DNA from: Microdochium bolleyi
Taxonomy: Eukaryota > Ascomycota > Sordariomycetes > Xylariales > Microdochiaceae
Direction: 5' to 3'
NCBI GenBank assembly: GCA_001566295.1
Contig: KQ964270.1
Coordinates: 124,001 to 188,000 of the forward strand
DNA: 64,000 nucleotides
Below are positions 42,233 to 52,460 of the stretch, piece after piece; the stretch's first letter is position 1, and each line of letters opens with the position of its first letter. The notes under the pieces are model-generated. The model was not told the origin of the DNA, did not search any database, and saw nothing but the letters and a program-made list of their open reading frames with translations. A program made the position numbers and the translations under genes.

Positions 42233-43188
42233 GGCTGCAGGTGATGACGGTCGCCCGGGCAGGAATGAAAGGCGCAGTATATGCTGTGGACGGTCGCAAG
42301 GTGGATGGCTTCGTCGTCTTCGTCGTCGTCGCCGTCGTCGTCGCAATCGCCGCTGTCGCGAAAATGCACAGCTTGACGTGTGAGGCGGGGTAGCAAAAGG
42401 GGGGTCCTGGTTTATGTGAGAAACAGGGCCGACGCGCTGAGTGACGAGGCAGAGTTGCGGGTGGGTCGGGTGACGGAGTGGACGGCGGCTCCCGTAATCC
42501 AATGCTAGGTAATCAATCAACGTAGGGCGACGTCGTTGTGCATGAGAGCCACAGGGTCTGCGTGGTCTAGATCCGTGGGGATCTACAGGTCTCGAGGAGG
42601 AGGGGCCGGGCGGGAGCCAAGACGTGCCGGGAGCGAACGCTAGTTGCAGACGGTGAGACGAGTCTGAACCAGGCAGCAGTGGGAAAGCATAATAGAAGCA
42701 ACACTTTGCGTGGCTGATGTCGAAGGTTTGGTTGGGACGACGACTGTGACACCGAGTTGGAGCTTAGGAGCTTCCCACCCAGGCTGGCTGTGGGTTGTGA
42801 AGCTGAGGTCCCGCTAGCTACCGACTAAAGGTAAGTAGGTAGCTGGTGGGCAAAAGGACCCTGCAGCAGCGTGGAAGCACCTTCGGCACCACGGGCACAC
42901 CAGCCAGGTGGTGGGCAGATCAGCAGCACTCGCAAAGGCTATTTGTTGAGCGCCGACGTCTGTCAAGGCTGCGATATGCCTAAAGTATGCATGTATGTCT
43001 ATATCGCAAGGTGAACAGCGCAACAACCTCGGGAGCCCTGGACCAGTGTGCGCCCAGATGAAGCTGGTCCGGCGAACCACCGCTTCGGGCCGGGGCTGCT
43101 CCTTCCCTCGGACTCCCTCCCCTGCCACCCGGAGAGTTGCGCCCGCTCAGCCGCTCCTCGGCCTTGGGCATGCTGCAGCTTCCAAGTT
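42233..43188. other. Intergenic, includes CGT-rich tract
   Basis: Holds the ypd1 promoter and leader, with an imperfect CGTCGT/CTTCGT tract at 42307-42343, and the 3' region of the rhodanese gene. No gene seen. Confidence 0.65.
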
Positions 43189-43798
43189 TTATGCCGGCTT
43201 GTTCCATGCACCCTCGTCAAACCCGTCCATCTCCTCCGTGAACTCGGTGCCGCCTGCGACCCAGCCCTTGATGCCGCCCTTCAGAATCACACTGCGCATC
43301 TGCTCACCGCCCTGGCTGTCGATATGATCCTGGAACCAACCGGCCGCCCGCGTACCCCGCCCGGTACTCGAGCCTGACCACGGCAGAGTCAGTCACTGTA
43401 GCTTACGACGCGCAGAAACAAATTCCGGCATTGGACCCTTACCGCAGTACCAGATGACCTGCTTGACGCCAGCTGCTGCAAAGACCGTGTGTAGCGTTGG
43501 GATGTTTGGGTAGAGCGACTGCGCCGGCAGGTTGATGGACGTCTTGATGGTCCCGCCCTGTTCTCAATCAACGTCAACAGTCGCTCCCGGGTGGCACTCT
43601 CTGCCCACGTGTCGGCCTCACCTCGTAGTCGTTGCGCCTCAGATCGACGAGGACATAGTCCTTGCCTGCCGTCCCGGATTTAACGAGCTCCAGCATCTCC
43701 TCACGCGACACCGCCCCGGGTTCGGTCGTCTTGGGCGCTGGGAATGCGGCGTGCCACGGCCCTGACTCGCCCGTGGGAGCGGCACTGGCGGCTGCCAT
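43189..43798 (-). CDS. Rhodanese-fold CX5R protein, probable arsenate reductase (Arc2/Acr2-like)
   Basis: Exons 43798-43622, 43557-43443 and 43373-43189 give 158 residues. Introns are 64 and 69 bp (phases 0 and 1). The rhodanese fold shows DYVLVDLRRNDYEGG (conserved Asp and Gly of the CH2A region) and the active-site loop WYCGSSTGRGTRAAGWF, where C97 and R103 form a CX5R phosphatase/arsenate-reductase signature; ordinary sulfurtransferases have a six-residue loop. This is the loop type of Cdc25, yeast Acr2 and the fungal Arc2 proteins. The predicted role is reduction of arsenate to arsenite in the cytosol. The gene is divergent from the Acr3 exporter across a 443-bp shared promoter, which strengthens the assignment. 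The start at 43798 has the best Kozak context (ATCATGG). A Cdc25-like phosphatase is the main alternative. Confidence 0.82.
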
Positions 43799-44241
43799 GA
43801 TCATGGACAGCACAGCGTAAGTAAAGTCGTGGTGCACGCGAAGCGACTGTCTCGAGAATCGAGGCCTGGTAGTGAGAGTTGAAACACCGAATGGAGCTAT
43901 CGATTGGCACTCTGTTATTGTGGTTGTTCCGCGTTGCCCATCTTTGTACCACGATGAGCTCCCCTCATCTCATCGTCGGCAAAAAGCTGGCTGGGTCCCA
44001 TGTGGAACTGGTTGTCATGCCCCTGCGTTGATTGGCCGATCAGCTGTCAAGGCGAAGTCTAAAGAATGAGAGACCCACTCGTGGATGAGGCTCAGGACAT
44101 GAGCTCACAAATAAATGTCGAAGCGCAACATCTTCTAGTTCATCTGCTTCTGTTCGTCATTCTGTAACGGCCCAATCCCTGAGAGATATTCCATCAGTCC
44201 AGCTCCCTTTGGATACGACGTTCGAAGACACCAAGCCCAGC
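43799..44241. promoter_or_regulatory. Shared divergent promoter of the arsenate-reductase-like gene and acr3
   Basis: The 443 bp between the two start codons hold no coding frame. ATTGG (inverted CCAAT) boxes lie at 43903-43907 and 44031-44035. No obvious copy of the yeast Yap8 palindrome was found. Confidence 0.6.
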
Positions 44242-45686
44242 ATGGCCACCCAGCCGACTTCCGCGGTCAATCACGCCGACCCGGAGAAGGGACACACGGT
44301 CCCTTCTCATGCTCAGTCCTCGGTCGATGATCGCAGCGATCATAGACAGATATCGTCCGAAGCCAAATCGGCTGAGTCTTCAGGAAGACCAGCCGTCGAC
44401 AACATGAACAAGCCTTCTGCCATCAAAGGCCTGGGATGGCTCGACCGTTTCCTCGCCGTGTGGATCTTCCTCGCCATGGCTATCGGCATCATCCTGGGCA
44501 ACTTCGCTCCGGGCATATCAGAGGCCTTGGCCAAAGGAGAGTTCGTCGGTGTGTCGGTGCCAATTGGTAAGCAAGTTTCTATTCTCCATTCCCTGTGGCG
44601 TGAAATAGACAACTTGCCGTCAAGACTATCACCTCTTGCTGACACTCATAATTGACACAGCGGTTGGACTCCTCGTCATGATGTACCCCATCCTCTGCAA
44701 AGTCCGCTACGAGACGTTGCCCGAAGTCTTTTCCCACCGCGGCATCTGGAAGCAGATTGGATTCAGCGTACTGATGAACTGGATAGTAGCTCCGTTCCTC
44801 ATGGTACGTTGTCAGAACCAAGTCGCACGAGATCAATTGCACGGTTATGATTTGAGGCTGACGCGTTATGTATGACACAGCTTGCCCTAGCCTGGATGTG
44901 CCTTCCTGACAAGCCCGAACTGCGCGCGGGCCTCATCCTCGTGGGCCTTGGCCGCTGCATCGCTATGGTGAGTCCCGTCACTCCAATGATATCCTCGTCC
45001 GCTCGTCCACTGACACACAATCTCGGAAGGTCCTCATCTGGACAGACCTTGCGGCAGGCGATGGGGAGTACTGCGCTATCCTCGTGGCCGTGAACTCGAT
45101 GCTCCAGATGGTCCTCTTCGCCCCGCTGGCCGTCTTCTTTATCCGCGTTATCAGCCGCGAGTCAGACATGATCGCCGTGCAGTACGACACGGTGGCCACG
45201 AGCGTCGCCGTCTTCCTCGGCATCCCCCTCGCAGCCGCCATGATCTCCCGCTTCGCTCTCCGCAGGATCTTCGGCGGCAAGTGGTACGAGACCGTGTTCC
45301 TGCGCTTCGTCGCGCCCTGGTCCCTGATCGGCCTGCTGTACACGATCCTCGTGCTCTTCGCGTACCAGGGCCGCCAGGTCGTCCACCAGATCGTCGCCGT
45401 GTGCCGTGTCTCCGTGCCGCTGATCATCTACTTCATCGCCATCTTCTTCGTGACGCTGTTGGTCAGCAGGCGCCTGGGCTTCGGGTACGCGCTCAGCACA
45501 ACGCAGAGTTTCACGGCCGCGAGCAACAACTTTGAGCTCGCCATCGCCGTGGCAGTGGCCACGTTCGGCCCGCACAGCGACCAGGCGCTCGCGGCGACGG
45601 TAGGCCCGTTGATCGAGGTGCCCATCATGCTGGCCCTGGTGTATGCTGTGAAGTGGATTGGGCGGAGGTGGTCGTGGAAAAGCTGA
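44242..45686 (+). CDS. acr3: Arsenite efflux transporter Acr3
   Basis: Exons 44242-44566, 44661-44803, 44881-44967 and 45030-45686 give 403 residues. Introns are 94, 77 and 62 bp, phases 1, 0 and 0. After a ~63-residue hydrophilic N-terminus about ten transmembrane helices follow. Family marks include GLGWLDRFLAVWIFLAMAIG, VGLLVMMYPILCKVRYE, and GLGRCIAMVLIWTDLAAGD with the conserved essential Cys (C182) in helix 4; FTAASNNFELAIAVAVATFG carries the conserved Glu in helix 9. These identify the BART-superfamily Acr3 antiporter, which exports arsenite at the plasma membrane. The ATG at 44242 was used; the frame extends upstream only without an ATG. It is divergent from the CX5R rhodanese gene and convergent with the bZIP gene. 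Confidence 0.95.
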
Positions 45687-45836
45687 GCGGGATTCACCTC
45701 GGAATTGTTGTAGTGTCTTGGCCTATAATTCTGCCTGTGTCGTTGGTCGTGTAAATCAAATGTAGATTTAGATTATCGTAACAAGCGTGTGAAGTGTATC
45801 TGGTTGACCACCCGACCCTTTTGCCTTAGCTTCTGC

Positions 45837-46905
45837 TCATGTCGTGTCCACCATGAGCTGGAACAGCCGTGTGTTCTTGACGGTGCACTTGCCCGAGCTC
45901 GGGCAGCTCAGAAGCTTCCTGGCATCAGTTGCATCGCCGTGGCCTCGGAGGTTGGCGATCATATCAGCCGCCTCGTCGCAGGACGTCATCTCGACCACCG
46001 TATGTGAGGAGGATGAGGAGGAGAACTCTGACGACGATTCCAGCGATGTCGGGCAACAGCTCGTCGTTCCGGTTGCTGTCCTTGCCGAGACTGGTGGCGG
46101 CAACTGGATCAGGTCTTCATCTGTATGCCTCTCTTGGGACGGGAAGTCCTGGTCGCGGCTCTTCATGGCTCTGGATTTGTCGTTTTCGCACCGGTCTGGG
46201 TTCACGATGATCGGAAGAGCGCTGGCGGTGGGAGAGCGACCACCTGCCTCTCCACACCCGGCTTCTGTGTGCGCCGTCGCCGCCGCAGACAAGAGGCGCA
46301 GACCATGCTGCTGACGCTCTCCAGGCGACTCTGGGAGCTGCTGATACCTCGCCGGGCTCACGCCAGGTGCCCCTGTTTCCGCCCCTGTCGGCGTTGGTGT
46401 ACTCACAGGCGTCGTCGTCGCCATCGTCATCATCCTTGTCGTGGTCCCCATGGTCCCTATCGGCGTGGTCGTGGTTGTCGTCGCAGCCGCCCACTCCTCC
46501 GCCAACCACCCTTCCACCTCCGCCCTCCCGAGCCCGAACCGCCCCGTGAGCATGTCCATCAGCCGCGCGTTCTTCCACGCCACGTGCCGCGACGCGGCCT
46601 GCATCTCGAGCGACGCCCGCACCCCTTGCTCCTCGTACGCGCGCAGCCTGCGCTCCAGGTCGGCGACGTGCTCGCGCCGCCGCGCGCGCGAGCGCTGCTG
46701 GTTCGCGCGGGCCTGCGCCGGATCCTGCGGGATGCGGACCTATATTTATGATAGTAAGCAAATTGTTCAACCCGATGCTATTTAGCAACAAGCAGCGCGG
46801 GAAGCAAAGGAGGCCGCTTTGGAGCCTCTCCGTCGGCCGCGGGCGCAGTGGACCGAGACCGCGGGAAGGAGATGGCTGAAGAAGTTATCGTACCTTGCGA
46901 GGCAT
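45837..46905 (-). CDS. Fungal bZIP transcription factor with cysteine-containing C-terminus
   Basis: Exons 46905-46894 (12 bp, MPRK) and 46739-45837 are joined across a 154-bp intron (GTACGA donor, ATATAG acceptor, phase 0), giving 304 residues. The basic region ARANQQRSRARRRE (11-24 or so) is followed by the leucine-zipper start HVADLERRLRAYEEQ. The region after it (VRASLEMQAASRHVAWKNAR) is typical of a large filamentous-fungal bZIP family. The C-terminal ~70 residues include MTSCDEAADMIANLRGHGD and SCPSSGKCTVKNT, with conserved Cys that could sense metal(loid)s. The gene lies 150 bp from the acr3 stop. The basic region is not of the Yap type, so it is not an orthologue of yeast Arr1/Yap8. 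A regulatory role in arsenic response is inference from position. The middle contains long Thr-rich low-complexity sequence. Confidence 0.85.
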
Positions 46906-47484
46906 TTTCAGCTGCACTCGACGAGCAATGCTGGCTCGGGTGTTGTGCAAGCGTTGACGCAAAAACCGCTCGATCACGGACGCACCGAAGATACTGGAAT
47001 TTCCTTCGGTGCAGTGAAGTGGTCGCACGGCGGAAGGGAAGAGCTCCTGGGCCGCAGTGTGACCTGATCGCGAGGTCTCCGGCTGATATAGCTGTTAATG
47101 ACTACTCGAGAAACACCTTGAACAAGCCTGTTGTGATTATATGGGAGCCGAGAACCATGGGTTGGAATTCCTCATCATGGTAAAGAAGAACAAAATACGC
47201 GTATCGAGGTCGCTGCTTCGGTGGAGCCACTGTGCCACCTTCACCGTCACCACGGGCCTTTGTGTAGTAGGCCCAGTTCCCACAACCCATTCGACTTACA
47301 CCCCAAAAGGCTGGCGATTTATGTATACGGTAAAGACGTTCAATTGGGGCTGAGTGGCACGCTCTTTTTTCACAAATATGACTTTTACATTCATGTCAAG
47401 GGATGTGGGTATCAATGCTAAAACTCCAGCTCATGCTACCAGCCACAAACTCCTAACACAACCAACGGGACACACCTCATGAGC
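46906..47484. other. Intergenic, no gene seen
   Basis: Between the bZIP start and the stop of ctk2. Only short frames. Confidence 0.65.
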
Positions 47485-48994
47485 TTAGTGGAAGCCTGGA
47501 CCTCCGCCTCGCCCGCCACCTCCACCACGACGTCGGTCGTGCCTGTTCCTCGGTGTCCAGCCGGAATCGAATTCCACGCGCCCACCACGCCCACCTCCTC
47601 CGAACCCTGGTGGTGGACCTCCACGAGCTCTTGGTCCTCTAGGCGTTCTAGCGCCACGTGGAGCGTTCGGTATGTCCTCGGGGATCCTCTCCTCCACTTC
47701 AATCTCGTGCTCCTCGTAGTTGTCCTCAGTGTGCTGCTTGACTATGTCCCGTTCCCGATACGCGGCGTCGATATCGAAGACAAATCGCGTGGCGATGCCT
47801 TCCTTTGAGCGCTTCGCGTCAGCGGCGAAACCGTTGTCAGCTGCTTTCGCGCCCACACCCTCATCCTCATCCTCCGATCCGGTCGATGGGGACGGAGGGG
47901 CTACAGAGATGGCACACTCTTCGCACTGGTATTGGTAGCGTGGACCGCCTCGCTCTTCGAGCTCCTGATTCGCCTCGATCTTAATGTCGATGAACCTCTC
48001 AAGGTCGAATAGGAGACCAACTCGCGTGGACTTTGGATGAACCGTGTATAAGTCCAACAAGTCGAGCAGACATTCTAGGACCACACTTCTTGACGTGTGC
48101 CATTTCGTGGTGGGGTCTTTGATGCGGAAGGCGTCAACGCGAACGCCCGTCAGGAGGGCCGTGAGCTCGACTACGGCCAAGGACATCGCGAAAGTTGTAT
48201 GTTTGATCGGCACATATGTCTTGTACATGTCGTAAGACATGGCGTATGCCACGGAGAAGAACTCCTTTGCCGCGTGATCGTCACTACCCATATGGTACTT
48301 GACCAGCTTTGCTATTATTTTTTGTGGGTTGCGAACGCGAAAGTCGAACCGGAGGGATTCGAGAACGGCACGCTCGAGCTGGATCATTGCTTTCGATGGG
48401 GCATCGAAGGTCTATGGGGTGATCTTGTCAGCGTGGTGTCAGCAGCGATTGGGACGATGAAAGAAATACCTTGTCGTCCTGCGTCAGCTGGTGGTCTGGG
48501 TTCTGCAGATTCCACCGCGCGCATGCGATGTCGCGCGACTTCTTGTGCGTATCTTCGACCTTGCAGGCCGTGAAGAGGCAGGCCATTGCGGCGTCGGTAT
48601 TATTCATCTCGAAGTTTGGGGGCTTGAGCCGCAGCTTGTGGTAGAATGTGCAAGCGGCATTGTATGTTTTCGCGGGTCTTGGGAGACACAGAGGTCAGCT
48701 GAGAAACTGGGCCAGGCGCACAGGGAGTGCTTACAGCTGAAGCTGCTCGCGTATCGAGTCTATGAGTTGGACGCCCTCTAGACGCAACTTGGCTTCGCGG
48801 GCAGGATCGGCACCGCGGCGGTCGAGCTTCTTGTGTATCCTCTGCTCCAAAAGGTATTGGTGGCTGACCTTGAGACTGCCAGGATCCGGACCGGGCGGTT
48901 CGTTCAACCTCGGGGTGTCGTTTGGTGCGGCATCGGTGGCGTCTCGCATCGACACGTCCGTCGTGCCATTGCTGGCGACAGGCTCCACGGCCAT
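47485..48994 (-). CDS. ctk2: Cyclin subunit of CTD kinase I (Ctk2-like), with RGG tail
   Basis: Exons 48994-48735, 48677-48470 and 48411-47485 give 464 residues. Introns are 57 bp (GTAAGC donor, phase 2) and 58 bp (GTATTT donor, phase 0). The first cyclin box spans the exon 1-2 region: SHQYLLEQRIHKKL, then LIDSIREQLQL, TYNAACTFYHKLRL and DAAMACLFTACKVEDTHKK, the hallmark of transcription cyclins. The second box includes LERAVLESLRFDFRVRNPQ and CLLDLLDLY. A C-terminal segment (about 375-464) is acidic and then Arg/Gly-rich (RGG-type). Together with the Ctk1 kinase and Ctk3 it forms CTDK-I, which phosphorylates Ser2 of the RNA polymerase II C-terminal domain. The start at 48994 is preferred over the upstream in-frame Met at 49123 because the upstream part lacks cyclin features. 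Confidence 0.86.
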
Positions 48995-49449
48995 AATGTG
49001 GTGGGATTGTGCCTCGCGTCGTTGCCGGGGATCAAGGTGTGCGACTTCGGCCGGTGTCCAAAGCTTGTCGCCAGTCGTGCTGGCGCGACAGCTTCGGTCC
49101 TTGGTGATATCGATAAGCGTCACAGCAGCGCGTCCCTTGAGGTGTGGAACCTCCCGAGGTCGCCTGAGGCCCCTGCCACCCTGCCTCTTTAGCGCTGGGG
49201 TGGCTGGGGCTCAGCACCCGCTAACTCTCAGGACAGTGACGTCTCTGACGCAAGCGCCGTTTCAAGGTGCAGCCCAGCATCCTCCACTTGCGCAGTCAAG
49301 GCCAAGGTCCCCGAGGGTCAAGGCGCATCGTGTGCCTCCAGGTTGGTGGCCTTCTCTCCGTTTCTACATCAATGATCACTGGCCTGCCCCTCTCTCTTGC
49401 TCAACAACAGCAACACAACTCTTGCCATCGACGAGAGACAACACCCGTG
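48995..49449. other. Divergent promoter region of ctk2 and the thioesterase gene
   Basis: About 455 bp with overlapping in-frame extensions of both genes, but no independent gene. Confidence 0.6.
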
Positions 49450-50493
49450 ATGCCTTCTGCCACAAGGATCCAGCTCTCCCTGGCGGCGCTCGCCGCGTCC
49501 GCCATCGTGCCCGCCCTGGCCCGTCCTTCCGTGCTCCAACCTGCCACATCCCGCACAGCCCGTAGAACGCCTGGCAGCTGGTCTGCTCGCAACGAGGACG
49601 GCGACGACACGCCACTGCCCGTGGTCATATGGCACGGCCTAGGCGACAACTACGCCGCAGAAGGCCTACAGTCTGTTGGCGACCTCATCCAGGATACGAA
49701 CCCAGGCACTCTCGTCTACTTCATCCGCATCGACGACACGGCGTCCTCGGACCGCTCGGCCACCTTTTACGGCAACGTCACCGAGCAGATCGCCAAGGTC
49801 TGCGACGATCTCGCCTCGCACCCCATCCTCTCGACAGCCCCGGCCATCGACGCCGTCGGCTTCAGCCAGGGCGGCCAGTTCCTGCGCGGCTACGTCGAGC
49901 GCTGCAATTTCCCTCCTGTCCGCAGCCTCGTCACCTACGGTAGCCAGCACAACGGCATCGTAGACTATCGCGCGTGCAGCGCTACCGACTGGCTGTGCCG
50001 CGGCGCCATGGCCCTCCTCCACGGCCAGACCTGGTCCGACTGGGTCCAGTCCCGCCTCGTGCCCGCCCAGTACTTCCGCGACCCGGAGGACCTGGATTCG
50101 TATCTCGAGCACAGTAACTTCCTCGCCGACATCAACAACGAGCGCGTCCTCAAGAACACGTCGTACGCCGCCAATCTCGCTCGCCTCGAGAACTTCGTCA
50201 TGTATATGTTCGCCCATGACACGACCGTCATCCCTAAGGAGACCGGCTGGTTCGAGGAGGTGGTCGGCTCCGAGGTCACACCGCTGCGCGAGCGCGCCAT
50301 CTATAAGGAGGACTGGATCGGCCTGCGCGAGCTCGATCGCAAAGGAGGCCTCCGCTTCCGGACGACCCCCGGTGACCACATGCAGCTCTCAGATAAGTCG
50401 CTCAAAGAGGCGTTCACGACGTTCTTTGGCCCCGCGGACAAGAAGTTCCCCACAGAAGAGGAGACCGAGGTGGCCGAGGTCGCAGAGCTATGA
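49450..50493 (+). CDS. Palmitoyl-protein thioesterase (PPT1-like)
   Basis: Intronless, 347 residues. Residues 1-24 form a signal peptide (MPSATRIQLSLAALAASAIV). The alpha/beta hydrolase shows VVIWHGLGDNYAAEGLQS as the oxyanion region, GFSQGGQFLRG with the nucleophile Ser, FAHDTTVIPKETGWF with the Asp, and TPGDHMQLS with the His, as in human PPT1. SLVTYGSQHNGIVDYRAC and the Trp-rich segment also match. The predicted role is removal of palmitate from proteins in the vacuole or secretory pathway. The Met at 49450 was taken because it directly begins a signal peptide; the frame opens from 49267 with unrelated sequence. It is convergent with the L1-domain gene. Confidence 0.93.
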   Translation: MPSATRIQLSLAALAASAIVPALARPSVLQPATSRTARRTPGSWSARNEDGDDTPLPVVIWHGLGDNYAAEGLQSVGDLIQDTNPGTLVYFIRIDDTASSDRSATFYGNVTEQIAKVCDDLASHPILSTAPAIDAVGFSQGGQFLRGYVERCNFPPVRSLVTYGSQHNGIVDYRACSATDWLCRGAMALLHGQTWSDWVQSRLVPAQYFRDPEDLDSYLEHSNFLADINNERVLKNTSYAANLARLENFVMYMFAHDTTVIPKETGWFEEVVGSEVTPLRERAIYKEDWIGLRELDRKGGLRFRTTPGDHMQLSDKSLKEAFTTFFGPADKKFPTEEETEVAEVAEL

Positions 50494-51090
50494 GAGGTAG
50501 CGCTGTCTACTCGATTCCCCCTTGTATCAGGCCCATCGGAGGGCGAGGTCGCCGTGATAGGGCTGTTCGCGGTCCTCCAGAGGGTCAACTATTATTATCA
50601 TTGCATGCTTGGCGTTTTCCCCAGGACTTGTTTCCTCGGAGGGGAGGCTGAGTTCCTGTTGTACTTCTGGGTTCTCCACGGTTGAAAGTGTACATGCTAC
50701 AAGCAGAACCTAACTATAAGCGTTTGTTTCTTTGTTTAGATAAGTAGGATAAGCAGCAGTAAATATCACATTCTCGGAAGCGAGAACATCAAGCCATTCG
50801 ACTTGACGCGTGCTCTAAAGAGAGTGAGACAGACAAGATCAGACATGTGGTCATTGCATTGGAAGAAAATGCTCATATAGTGACATTGATAAAATCTAGA
50901 CCAGTATATCGCATGCGCAACAGTCCCTTTTCAAACTACTACCAAGCATAAAACAAGAAACGCCGTCCCGAACGCCTGCTATCTCCCGCTCGAGACATTG
51001 TCGAGGGATAAAAGATAGTATGCCATGTTTGTTGAGTCCGCGTCATTACCCGCGTAACGGGGGTCATCGGGCAACGGGAGGGAAATACGC
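50494..51090. other. Convergent 3' intergenic region
   Basis: Between the stops of the thioesterase and L1-domain genes; AT-rich in its middle, with no gene. Confidence 0.7.
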
Positions 51091-52460
51091 TCAGACGTCG
51101 ACGGCCTTCTTGGCCGCCTTCTTCTGCTTCTTGAGCGCGGCCTTGCGCTCGGCAATCTCCTTGTCGAGCTTGTCCTCGCTAGGGGCAGCGGCGCCACTGC
51201 TGATCAGGCCCTTGCCCTTGCCGCCCTTGGTGGGCTTGGCCTCGGGCAGAAGCTTGCCCTCCGTCTCGCCCTTCTTGGACTTCTTGGACTTGGCACCGCC
51301 GACCGCGGCGGCCTCCTCGTCACCGGAGGCCTTGCGCTTCTTGCCCACGTTGGCCTTCTCGTTGCTGCTGCTGCTCTTGTCCGCGGCGGCAAGAAGCGCC
51401 TTGGCCTCGTCGGAGCCATCAGCGACGATGTCCTTCTCGGCGTCGAGCCAGAGCTCCTCCGTCAGCCAGATCGGCAGCGCGGCCGTCGCGGGGCCCTTGA
51501 TGTAGATGCCGCGGACGTTGTTCCACTTCCCGGGCACGAACTTGCCGACCAGCGCGCTGGCCACAGCGTCGACGTTCTCGGCGACCTGCTGCGCCGTCCA
51601 GCCGCCAAGCGCGACGCGGATCGCCGTGTTGGTCGTGGGCGAGAGGTTGACGAGCGCCGAGCCCAGCGCCTTCTCGATCTCGGCGGCGAGCTGCGGCGCC
51701 GTGCACGCGTTGCCGGGGTTCTCCTCGGACTGCTTCGCCTGCTTGGGGAGGCGCTTGCCGTTCTCCGAGGCGCGCTGGGCGTGTATGGTCACGGGGATGG
51801 GCCGCTTCGCGGTCGTCTTGTAGAAGGTCTTTCCGAGAGTTGCAGGGAGGCGGTTGATGATGCGCGCATCGCCCAGGAAGACGTCGTGCTCAGCGAAGAG
51901 CTTGCGCTGGGCCTCGAACGTCTTGAACTTGGCCTTGAGCTTGTTGTAGTCGATGACGCGGGTGATCTTCTTGCGCAGGGCCTCGGGGAAGGCGTCGGAC
52001 GCGACGAGGTTCTTGAAGGCGCGCTGCGGCTCGGCGGTGATGAGGCACACGGCGAGGTTCGGGTCGGCGGCGTTGAGCGAGTGCGGGAGCGCGATCCGGC
52101 CGGGCTTGAGGGAGCGCGTGTCCGAGATGTGGCGCTTCGTTGTGAGCGTCAGCCAGATGGGCTCCTCGGCGGCGGCGGATTCGTCCTCGTCGTCGGAGCC
52201 CGCGAGCAGGTCCTTCTTCGGCGCGTTCTCGGCTGTCTCCTTAGCAGCCTTCTTCATGTGCGTCAGAAGCGCCTTGGAGGCTTTGAGGGTCTGCAGGAGT
52301 GTGGTCTATATGTTAGCCGGAGTTCTTCGACAGAAGCATCGGACTTCGACTTGGGATCGTGTGGGTGCGGTCCCGGTAGAGGCGGAAGACGAACCTGGTC
52401 GGGGTTGACCTTGGACACGGTTGTGTCTGACCGCAGGGTCATCTCTTTTGAGGGTGCCAT
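51091..52460 (-). CDS. Ribosomal L1-domain ribosome-biogenesis protein (Utp30/Cic1/RSL1D1-like)
   Basis: Exons 52460-52395 and 52305-51091 are joined across an 89-bp intron (GTTCGT donor, ATATAG acceptor, phase 0), giving 426 residues. The second exon begins TTLLQTLKASKALLTHMKK. The L1 fold is spread over about 60-300: PIWLTLTTKRHI, RIALPHSLN, ITRVIDYNKLKAKFKTFEAQ, EHDVFLGDARIINRLPATLG and NVRGIYIKGPATAALPIWL are the usual blocks of the L1p/L10e family. The C-terminal ~110 residues are Lys/Ala/Ser-rich with nucleolar-localisation-like clusters (GKKRKAS, AKSKKSKKG). The family works in pre-rRNA processing in the nucleolus. Which paralogue it corresponds to (Utp30 or Cic1) cannot be decided from sequence by eye. 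Confidence 0.88.

Noticed and set aside
44209..44241. Upstream extension of the Acr3 frame
   Set aside because: The extended frame begins with TTG, not ATG; the first ATG in frame is at 44242.
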